A stretch of DNA of 64,000 bases from Sweltsa coloradensis (lineage: Eukaryota > Arthropoda > Insecta > Plecoptera > Chloroperlidae). Below, piece by piece: positions 1 through 9,900 of this stretch. Location of the stretch: positions 62,001 through 126,000 of the forward strand of contig JAMZAV010000631.1 of assembly GCA_024449915.1 (NCBI GenBank), written 5' to 3'. Position 1 is the stretch's first letter; the number at the start of each line of letters is the position of its first letter. The position numbers were made by a program, and so were the translations under genes. The notes under the pieces are model-generated. The model was not told the origin of the DNA. It was given only the letters and a program-made list of their open reading frames with translations, and did not search any database.

Positions 1-209
1 TTTTGGGAAAATGGATATTGACTGGATATTCAAAATGTTTGTTGAAAATATTTTATAAACGTTGATATCAAAATGTTGTGTGTTTATGCAGGGTTGCAGT
101 CTGCATTCGTTTACTCGAAGAATTTAAACGACCACGAGGTTTTGGTGTGTTGCAAAATATTATATTTTCCTTGAAATTCACTAAATTAAATATTGGTAAC
201 TGTTGTATT

Positions 210-2305
210 TTAATCATCTTCTAGGTCCTCTTTGCATCTTCCGCTATGCAACAGAGTGAAGCCTGTGGAACAAAGAGAATACTCCATTAGATAACGAACA
301 CATTGTAATTTAAACTCTCTGTAATTGACAGATTTACAGAAAATACAGTAATTTGCTAAGAAACAGGTATGAGATAATGAGTTTTCAAACGGCTGTCGTA
401 TTTGATACAAAAAATGAGCAAAATATCGAGCAATTAATAATAAAAATAAAAAAAATACAAAGTCACAAGCTAAACTGACAAGTCTTACTGGCTTACAACA
501 CACAATTCTCTCAGATATAAACTAGTTTTAAAAGGTGCGTTTTACTTGATGCATGATCAAAATGTTCGTACACATAGAAGCAGTTAAATACAAACACATC
601 TAATTTATTTAACATTTTAAAAGTAAAATAAATGTTAACTATAATTTATAAAATCGTATTTCATTGGACAAATGGTAAAAAGTTGAAGAGCAAGATAAAT
701 CGTGGGACCATATGCCCAGTGGGCTGTGGGAAAACAAATTTTAGAAAAATGCTTATTTATCCCCAGTTCACAATAAAAACAAATATTAGCGTGTAAAAGA
801 ACAAAGAAATATTGCACAATCTGCGTATGGAGTTATAAACTCAAAAATACATATACATTAATTATTTTCTTGGCATACTGTTTGTCCAACGGTTTAGCCG
901 CGGTCGCTTAGCCGGTTACTACTCGAACACCGAAGTTAAGCAACCTCGGGCGTGGTCAGGGGAGAGTGGGTGACCGCTCTGCCCTGAAACACACGTACGT
1001 GTACCGCTGGTTAGAGCAGATGGAGGGTTCTAGAGCTAGTGTAACGGCTTTGTTCTCCTCGACGTCTGCTTGTCAGTCCGGGTTGGTGGCGGAACCTATA
1101 TGATTGTCAAGGCTACACAGTCTTTTTAAATGAGACATAAGCCGTTGGTCCCCTTGGTACTTTTCGAATGGAGAAGGCTACGTGCCGGTACCGGGTTTCC
1201 CCTCCTCCCTTCTATTCACCCTTTATCCTCATCTATCACCTTTCATCGTCTCGAATAGCATTAATATTAGACGTTAAGCCATACAAACCAATCCAAGCTT
1301 CAATAGGAAACAAAGCGAGAGTATGCTAGGTACTGTAATGGCCATGAACTCTTACTTGACTTGTTGCGACAGTTGAATACTTTTAGGTCGCAATTGTTGG
1401 CGAAGGTCCGTGTGACTCCCTGGTCGTTCTTCCCGCACACCCCGGGGAAGTCCGCAGTGCACAAGAATAGGCAGTCTTTCTCTTTATTGGCCAGGGCCAG
1501 ACCAAGTCCCAGCACCAGCACTGTATAGGAAGTATATATTTATTGAACGTCTGTCCTATTCAGTTATAAAAACTAAATTGATACCATGATATGAATAATA
1601 TTAATATGAAGACATACTACACATCAATCATGCCCCTAAACGTAATTTTCAAGATGCCTCAAAACAAAAAAACAAACAAAATGAAAACACAAAAACAAAA
1701 ACAAAAAAAGATGCCTCATAATTATGTTCTTAATGTATCGTGATTTTAACTGACATTGACAATATAGATTCACATCAGCATTACCCTGTATTGGGTAATA
1801 TTGTCTTCAGCAGATTGTATAACATAAAAATAAGATGGTTGGATTTAAAAGCAAATTGATAATTATTGTAGGCCTATGCATCATCCACGTTAACAGTGGT
1901 CATATTATCCTAAAGGCATATTATATTGTTTTATACAAACACATACCATTATTAAATACAAAGAAAACTTAAAAAAAAAACATAGGGCCTACAATAGGAA
2001 TAAAGCCCTGAGCAGCTTAAGCGGAAAAAATACTAGTGCAGTTAGAAATGGTGATATCGATTATTTAAACCCATTGTATAAGCTCACAAGCATTTAAATA
2101 ATTTATAGTTTTAAAATATCTTATTGCAATCATCTTTCTAATATCTTGTCACTAAACATATAAAAGTGTATTTTTGTGAGGAAACGTAAATTATCAAGTG
2201 TTGCCCCACAAAACATAACAATAATAAACATTGAAAGGAAAACATCAAATGTATCATGAAATATGTCTGATTCTTACCTAAAGCGAAAACAATGAACGGC
2301 TTCAT
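210..2305 (-). CDS. Secreted Kazal-type serine protease inhibitor, copy A (3 exons)
   Basis: Exons join as 2278-2305, 1356-1520 and 210-262 (28+165+53 nt), giving 81 residues plus a TAA stop. Exon 1 starts at ATG (MKPFIVFAL) and ends at donor G|GTAAGA. Exon 2 follows acceptor TATACAG and ends at CAA|GTAAGAG. Exon 3 follows TTCCACAG. The phases match and no stop is introduced. Residues 1 to about 20 form a hydrophobic signal peptide, so the protein should be secreted. Six cysteines follow: DC, FLC, PGVCG, FANNC, FNC and LLHSGRC, which is the Kazal pattern. By the family rule the P1 contact residue lies two after Cys2 (here Ala), with seven residues between Cys2 and Cys3 as in classical Kazal domains. 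Cys3-Cys4 spacing is longer than usual. The acidic tail is KEDLEDD. Intron 2 contains a 5S-derived SINE. The protease target is unknown. The domain call is strong; exon borders are inferred from splice consensus and from agreement with copy B. Confidence 0.85.
890..1260 (+). mobile_element. 5S rRNA-derived SINE, copy in unit A
   Basis: Around 924-976 the sequence resembles the middle and 3' part of 5S rRNA: CGAAGTTAAGCA, then CTCGGGCGTGGTCAG, then GTGGGTGACCGC. These fall where the A-box and C-box of the internal pol III promoter lie in 5S genes, with about one base less spacing. A body follows with a conserved-looking 3' segment (AAGCCGTTGGTCCCCTTGG). A 5S-like head with an unrelated body is the SINE3 type of organisation. 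It lies in intron 2 of Kazal copy A, antisense to the gene. Confidence 0.7.
1538..1580 (-). repeat. Retrotransposon 3'-tail fragment, GACGTTAAATAAA family
   Basis: The plus strand reads TTTATTGAACGTCTGTCCTA then TTCAGTT. The minus strand gives the tail form GAATAGGAYAGACGTTAAATAAA seen at 16735, 26340 and 30950. It is also present at 10222-10265 in unit B. Confidence 0.45.
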
Positions 2306-2526
2306 GGTTGTTCGTGTCATTCTACCCATTGTTCTTGACAAACTGAACTGGCAGAATGCTGCTTTATCTCCAACAAAAACTTTACGTGGAAGTTTATCGC
2401 AAGGACGTGATTTACGTTCGTACATATTAGCAGAGTGATGAAACAAAGGTTTTCTGTTAATAACACGACAGTAAGCTGCAATATGAGAAAGTAAACTAAT
2501 ATGAAGTAACACCAATCAATTATTTA

Positions 2527-3243
2527 ACTAGGAAAACGCAGTCGTTGTTAGACGAGTGAGTGAGCCATGTGTTGTGTACCCGGTAACATTCCCTTTCCTC
2601 CCACTAACCTGTCATAGGCTAGAGTGGCGCATTATGGCCTTACAGTTGACGCGCCCTCAAAACCTCAAAAGCTGTTCCGGGGTACTTAACTCATTCAGAC
2701 CATAATTAAATTGGCACAAATTAGGATATTTTAAGCTAAAAATTAACATTTCGTGATTTTTTCTGATATTTTTAGTATTTTTTTTTTATATTTTCATTGT
2801 AATATTTCAGGAATTATGGTAAATTTTGAATAAAAGCAACGTTTGATGTTCAAATGTAAATTTTAAGTGCATTTCTAAAACTAGATTTTTTTCGGAATTT
2901 TTTGCATATTTTGGATTTTCCGTATCTCAAATACTGGCAAAACTATTAATATTTTAAATTTCCGGAAAAAAAAACAAAAACACTTCTTTTTGCCCGTTTT
3001 TACACATTTCAATTTTCAATCTGCTCTAAAAACGGTACTATTCGTCCTATCGCAATGCGGTAAAAAAAAATGTGAATTTGAATTTCCCAATTTTTTTGAA
3101 TTTTTTGTTGGCCAAATTGAAAAAACTTTAAGTCTAATTTAAAAAAATCAAAATTGTTATGTCCATTATAATGGACACGTGGTCTGAATGAGTTAACGCA
3201 TGACTCGCTCACTCGTCTAACAACGAATTTAGCGTAACCTAGT
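2527..3243. mobile_element. Harbinger-like MITE (ACTAGGAAAACGC family), interrupted
   Basis: Long terminal inverted repeats of about 60 bp begin ACTAGGAAAACGC and include GTTGTTAGACGAGTGAGTGAG. TTA flanks both ends (2524-2526 and 3244-3246), the 3-bp target duplication known for PIF/Harbinger. The middle is split by a separate TTAA-flanked element at 2690-3192. There is no coding capacity. It is shared with unit B (11555-11775), so it predates the duplication. The superfamily call rests on TSD length only. Confidence 0.7.
2690..3192. mobile_element. TTAA-flanked nonautonomous DNA transposon nested in the MITE
   Basis: It is flanked by TTAA at 2686-2689 and 3193-3196 and bounded by a perfect 13-bp inverted repeat CTCATTCAGACCA. 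The related MITE at 11555-11775 shows the empty site with a single TTAA at 11724-11727, which proves insertion. TTAA duplication is the piggyBac hallmark. The AT-rich interior of about 500 bp has no credible ORF. A 16-bp palindrome GTCCATTATAATGGAC sits at 3161-3176. Confidence 0.8.
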
Positions 3244-3318
3244 TTACAAAATAGCGTAATCGTGTTAGTTCTTAGGATTGAATAGATAGTAGACCTATTA
3301 TTGCTGGGAGATGAGTTG

Positions 3319-3347
3319 CTGTCTCTCTCTCTCTCTCTCTCTCTCTT
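3319..3347. repeat. (CT)n microsatellite
   Basis: Pure CT dinucleotide run. It lies at the same place in the duplicated unit as the longer CT run near 11846-11892, so the array changed length after duplication. Confidence 0.9.
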
Positions 3348-3954
3348 CCACCCCCTGAATGAAGCAGTCTAACTAAGATTCAATAAGAGTAAGATTCAAT
3401 TAATCAAAGTACACCCTCGTGATGAAGATAGAATTTTATTAAATATTGATAATTACAATTCATTTGATAATGCTTTAGAGTAGTTCAAGAAGTACAAAAT
3501 TAATAAGGTGTACGACCCCATATATATCACTAGCGTTCTACGCCGTTTGGGACTTGAGATAGAATGCAAGTTAAATCACACGGCATTTCATGTCCGTGCA
3601 ACATTCATACAATATTTCAATCAATATTTTGAACATCCAGGCAATATAATATTTATATACTATTCCTACAGACCATCTTTCATGTTAAAAGTTTGGACAT
3701 TTGGATGACTACACAATGTTATATAGACATTATTTTGGGAAAATGGATATTGACTGGATATTCAAAATGTTTGTTGAAAATATTTCATAAACGTTGCATG
3801 GATATCAAAATGTTGTGTGTTTATGCACGGTTGCAGCCTGCGTTCGTTAACACGATAAATTTTAGCCTCGTCAAACGCTGATAATATAAACGACTACGAG
3901 GTTTAGGTGTGTAACAAAATTTTATATTTTCCTTGAAATTCACTAAATTAAATA

Positions 3955-6900
3955 TTAGTAACTGTTATATTTTAAAGCGTCTTCTAGGTCATCTTTGCAT
4001 CTTCCGCTATGCAACTGAGAGAATTCTGTGGAACAAAGAGAATACTTCATTAGATAACGAACAGATGTAATTTAAACTCTCTGTAATTGACAGATTTAAC
4101 GAAAATATGGTAAGTTGCTAAGACACAGGTATGAGATACTGAGTTTTACGACGGCTGTCGTATTTGATACAAAAATGAGCACAATATCGTGCAATTAACA
4201 ATAAATATAATCACAATAATAAGACAAAGTCACAATTAACAGCACTAAGTTAGCTACATTGGCAATTTTTACTGGCTTATAACACCCACTTCCCTCAGAT
4301 ACAAACTAGTTTAACTAGGAAGCTTCGCAAAATATGCTTTTTCAGGCGCGTTGTTGGATGAGCGTAATTGGTGCATTGAGTTGCCATGTGTTATACAGAT
4401 TTTCTGTTGTTCTGTAAAAAAATCATTACTAAGTCGAAGATGTTTTTTTAACGAAAAAAATCGTGATTTTTTTAAACGTAAAAAAGCGTTAAATTGCTGT
4501 TTTCATGAAAAATAATTCATCGATGGCGCTCAAATTTCACACGAATATATTAATTCGTGAAATTAAGGTTCTGTGAAAAAAACATTACAATCGAATGAAC
4601 ATGTAGGTGTTATAAGTCGAAGACATTTTTTTAAATGAAAAAAATCCTAAAACTGCGATTGTCATAAGAAATAATTTTTCTATTGCGCTCAAAAACGTGT
4701 CAGTTCTAAGTTCAAAGGTTTCGAAGGTCTCCAGAAAATTTCATTGCAATTGGAGTATCGGTTAAGCCGGGATCGTGTTAAGGCTATTCGACCGCGTTTT
4801 TCTATTTTCCAAAATATGCTACCAAGTCAAAACATAGTTAATTGTTTTGAAACCTGGTTATTTTAGAAAATTAAAAATTTTTTTTTTCGAATTTTTCTAA
4901 TCCGGTACACGGCCAATATAGCCACCTCAAAATAATTTCAAACTTCAATTCGCCGAGGCACACCATTCAACGTAGGGTGTTGTGTTTTAGTGACATTAAT
5001 TTTCAACTGGTTTTCTATAGGCTGACTGAGAGAAAAAAGACTTTCTTTTTACAATTGTCTTTCCTGCGAATTTTTTCGTTTGGCGGTACAAATTGGTAAA
5101 AAATACTGCCAAACGAAAAAAATCGCAGGAAAGACAATTGTTAAACAAAATCTATTTTCTCTCAGTCAGCCTATAGAAAACCAGTTGAAAATTAATGTCA
5201 CAAAAACAAAACACCCTATACGTTGAATGGTGTGCTTTGGCGAATTGAAGTTTGAAATTATTTTGAGGTGGCTATATTGGCCGTGTTTCGGATCAGAAAA
5301 ATTAAAAAAAAATTTTTGATATTCCAAAATAGCCAGGTTTCAAAGCCATTCACTATATTTTGACTTGGTAGCATATTTTGGAAAATAGAAAAACGCGGTC
5401 GAATAGCCTTAACAAACAGTCAAAAATACAAAAAGAAAAAAAAATACGGATTTTTTTCTTCAGTGTAGTAGAATGGATTATTCTCTACGCTGATCCAAAA
5501 ATGTGCGATTTACTTGTTGCATGATCAAAATGTGCGTACAGATGGGAGCAGAATAATTATCGTAGTTTAAATAACACAAACACACATTGATTATTTTTTT
5601 ACAATTTAATTTTTTAACATTAAAAGTAAATTGTTTTGTAATTAATAAATTTGTATTTCATTGAACAAATGGAAAAAAAGTTGAAGAGCAAGTTGAATCG
5701 TGGGACCATATGCCTAGTAGTAGGGTCATTTTCGACACTTTTGTGACCGTTGAGAGACAATGACGATTTCTCAACGGATTTGTCCTCTAAGAAGGTTTTA
5801 TAAAAAATTAAGCCCCCATGCCCCTCGCGAAAGTGTGGGCATACCCCGCCAGGGCCCAAAATCCAATATGGCGGCCGTTTACCACATCTGACACTATCTT
5901 TGCAATGGTTTAGCCTAGAGTATCGCGTAGTATGTGGTTTTTATGGTTTTGAGGGTCGAGGAATTCGTTTCTGAAGTCGGTTTGGCGATTAGACCCATTT
6001 TTTAAAGCTTTGAATCCAAGATGGCCGTCGATTTGCAGCTTGGAATAGCCAGTTTCTCGAAATCGTAGTAGAACTTTCATATAAGACTCGAATGAAAGCC
6101 CTGTTCACATAATTTTGAATAATTGACAGAAGAGCTCTCAGATAGTGCTCATAAATCTAATAATTGGTCAAAACTTCAATAATAATACGAAAATATGTAA
6201 GGTAAAATTGAACTTGAGACAGCCCTTGTAGGGAGAGTGACTGAGGAGTGCCTCTCAATCTACAATGTCGATGGTTCAATGCGTAAGACTGCGAAGAGCA
6301 AGTTACTAGATATATTTAATTTAGAACCAATTGCAGAGAAACCACGGGATCACGTCAGTCTGGTAGATATGGGGATGATCTGGCGATTAGCCACCCCCAG
6401 ACCAGAGGACCGTGAGGCTAGGAAACGGGACGGCTCGAGGTACCACTGGAGTGACTACCTTGATAAGATATGCTCGATAATTCTCTCACGCCACGCTGAT
6501 GCACGTCTCATCTTACTCTTAGACGACAAGTAAGACCTTCCCTTTAGCATCAAGGATGATGAGCACGATCGACTGGCAGCAAAACATCTACAAATCCCAA
6601 ATGTTTTCCCTAAGCCTGAAGACCCGTTTCCAGAAGCTTCTGAATTCAATAAGCTCATGGTCAATTCAGGAAATAAGGTCAGACTGCAGAGACTTGTGAA
6701 GGAACAGATGAAAACAAAAATTGGTCAGCTTCGGAGTGGTGTCATATATTGTGAAGACAATACGTCAACTAACCTGAGCACTGGTGTGACGAGCGATGAG
6801 TACGTTTTCAAGCATCCAGAAGCAGACACAATGCTGCTTTCAACGTATGCCAAGTTGAGAGCTGGGAATTATACTGGGGCAGTTGTTCTAGACAGCGAGG

Positions 6901-9900
6901 ACACAGATGTATATGTACAAGCAGCTTATGTCTCACAACAATTCAGAGGAGACCTGCTGATAAAACGCAAGCATTCAATGATCAACTGCAATGCCCTACT
7001 GTCAGCAGAGGTCGCCGATGTCATCATCCCTCTACATGTCATTACAGGCAGTGACCACACATCAGGGTTCTATGGGCATGGCAAAAAACAAATATTGCAG
7101 AAATTAATCAATGACTCAGAGGCCAGAGAGCTTCTTGTAAGAGTAGGTGAAAGTCTGGAGCTAGAGGACGAAGTCAGAGCAAATATGAAAGCATTTGTTC
7201 TCTCAAAAGTCTATGCTGAAAGCGCAGATGCTACCTGCGCGCAAGCCAGAGCTTCGAAGTGGCACAAAATGAAGAACAAGAGTACGATTCGACTCCCACC
7301 TGATGACGACTCGTTGGATCTCCATGTGCAAAGGACGAATTACATTGTGTATTGCCAGCTCCATTACGAGCTGCTAGATCATCCGTCCCCCATTGGTCAT
7401 GGCTGGGAAATTCTAAATGGGAAGTGCCGACCAGTGCGCCACACCCTACCCCCCTTGCCCCAGCAGCTCAAAACTCGTGGTTGTCCAGATGACAGAGGTG
7501 AAGATAGTGGCAGCGATGATGAGAGAAGTGAGTGTGGAGAGTCAACAGATTCAGACGAACAGTAATGGTGAATGTAGTGAGTGCACTAATGATTGTAGTC
7601 TAATTAAGAGATGTTATTGTGAAAGTTGTGCTTCAAACAGAAGTCATAGCTCTACTGTCAATTATTCAAAATTACTTGAACAGGGCTTTCATTCGAGTCT
7701 TATATGAAAGTTCTACTACGATTTCGAGAAACTGGCTATTCCAAGCTGCAAATCGACGGCCATCTTGGATTCAAAGCTTTAAAAAATGGGTCTAATCGCC
7801 AAACCGACTTCAGAAACGAATTCCTCGACCCTCAAAACCATAAAAACCACATACTACGCGATACTCTAGGCTAAACCATTGCAAAGATAGTGTCAGATGT
7901 GGTAAACGGCCGCCATATTGGATTTTGGGCCCTGGCGGGGTATGCCCACACTTTCGCGAGGGGCATGGGGGCTTAATTTTTTATAAAACCTTCTTAGAGG
8001 ACAAATCCGTTGAGAAATCGTCATTGTCTCTCAATTCATGTGCCATAGCCACTCTTATCACAGCACTTTAGAAAATCGCTAAATTGTCTATAAAAGGAGC
8101 ACATATTTTCGTATTATTATTGAAGTTTTGACCAATTATTAGATTTATGAGCACTATCTGAGAGCTCTTCTGTCAATTATTCAAAATTATGTGAACAGGG
8201 CTTTCATTCGAGTCTTATATGAAAGTTCTACTACGATTTCGAGAAACTGGCTATTCCAAGCTGCAAATCGACGGCCATCTTGGATTCAAAGCTTTAAAAA
8301 ATGGGTCTAATCGCCAAACCGACTTCAGAAACGAATTCCTCGACCCTCAAAACCATAAAAACCACATACTACGCGATACTCTAGGCTAAACCATTGCAAA
8401 GATAGTGTCAGATGTGGTAAACGGCCGCCATATTGGATTTTGGGCCCTGGCGGGGTATGCCCACACTTTCGCGAGGGGCATGGGGGCTTAATTTTTTATA
8501 AAACCTTCTTAGAGGACAAATCCGTTGAAAAATCGTCATTGTCTCTCAACGGTCACAAAAGTGTCGAAAATGACTCTACTATAGAGTGGGCTGTGGGAAA
8601 ACAAATTTTAGCAAAATGCTATTTCATCCCCAGTTCACAATAAAAACAAATACTATGTAAAAGAACAAGGAAAAATCGCACAATCTGCGTATTAAATTAT
8701 AAACTCGAAAAACATATTTAAACAAACTACATTAATTCCTTTTCTTGACATATTGTTTAATTTATTATTAGTTTTTATGGCAATTAATCCAAAAATTACC
8801 AAATGTATCTCAGCAGGGTGTGTTAGTGCAAAATTTTACTTTTTATAAATTGAATGAAATACACATTAATGCGATTGAGAGGCTACTCTAACGAGGCATA
8901 ACAAATTTTTATGTGTTAATTGGATGAGCGAAGCGAAGACTTCAATTTCACTGACCCCCCAAAAAATTTAGCTCGGGTGTTTTTTTGTTTTGTCTTTTGT
9001 TTTTTCTGTTTGTTCGCTCTCAACAGGGAAAACGGCATATGCGATCTTGATGAAAATTTGAGGGGACCTTCGAAATCTCTGAACTTAGAGGTGTATTGTT
9101 TTTGGGTACAATCGAAGAAATATTTCTCATGAATATCGTACTTTTACGATTTTTTTTCGATTTTTAGTGCGATATTTTCGTGACATTTAGGCCGATTCTG
9201 ACCAAACGGGTGGGGCTACAACGTTCATGTTTTACATGTACATTAAGGTAATGGTTATGTATTGCTTTTTTAAAGAAAAAGTTGAAAAAGTTGAAAAAGT
9301 TAGCCAGAATCCATAGAATAAAGGTTTTAATATGAGTTTTTTTAGGTTTATAATAACAATTAACAAGTAACAATAGAAACTTGACAACAATCACCTACAA
9401 TGCATTCAAAAAGCACTTGCAAAGGAAAAGTGGTCCTACGCAAACAAAAAACTTACAAAAAAAGCTCATCCATCAACGCGGCGGGACTAAAGCGTTTTCC
9501 TAGTAAAAATACAGATAAAATAACTTGTGATGAAGAATATTATAGAAATTGTCAAGAAATTATAATTTTCAGCAAATCTGTCCTACGGTTTAGCCGCGGT
9601 CACTTAGCCGGCTACTACTAAAACACCGAAGTTAAGCAATCTCGGGCGTGGTCAGGGGAGAGTGGGTGACCGTTGAGCCCTGCCCTCCTGGCTAGAGCAG
9701 ATAGAGGGTTCGAGAGCTTGTGTAACGGCTTCGTTCTCCTCGACGTCTGCTCGGCAGTCCGGGCTAGTGGAGGTACCAATATGACTGTCAAGGTTCCACC
9801 GTCCTTTCGGATGGGAGTAAAGCCGTTGGTCCCCTTGGTACTTTTCGAATGGAGAAGGCTACGTGCCGGAACCGGGTTTCCCCTCCTCCCTTCTATTCAC

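Larger units (their letters stand above)
1..3372. repeat. Tandem duplication, unit A
   Basis: From the first base this unit runs collinearly with unit B. It contains Kazal copy A, a 5S-derived SINE at 890-1260, a MITE at 2527-3243, a CT microsatellite and a shared segment ending near the motif CACCCCCTGAATGAAGC. Homology stops just after 3372. The left edge lies outside the window. Without its nested 503-bp insertion the unit is close to the repeat-stripped length of unit B, about 3.2 kb. Confidence 0.85.
5718..8581. mobile_element. Large TIR DNA transposon with a decayed coding region
   Basis: Terminal inverted repeats of about 470 bp (5718-6196 and about 8108-8581) begin TAGTAGGGTCATTTTCGACA and look nearly identical, so the insertion is young. 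A second, truncated TIR copy lies inside the right end at 7683-8035. The interior holds a broken plus-strand coding region (6201-7565). The equivalent uninterrupted sequence is in unit A near 705-725 (ATATGCCCAGTGGGCTGTGG), so insertion followed duplication. A short TA or TAG duplication is possible but not resolved. It lies within intron 2 of Kazal copy B. Confidence 0.8.

Noticed and set aside
924..976. A functional 5S rRNA gene
   Set aside because: Only the middle to 3' part resembles 5S; the 5' third and terminator are missing and a long unrelated body follows, so it is a SINE.
1300..1521. A single-exon Kazal gene starting with GTG
   Set aside because: The GTG is only the split codon after the splice acceptor, and the C-terminal residues past 1356 are intron; the three-exon model restores the signal peptide and sixth cysteine.
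7417..7707. A separate 96-residue gene
   Set aside because: It overlaps the transposon pseudogene in another frame; at most its second half is a frameshifted C-terminus of that gene.
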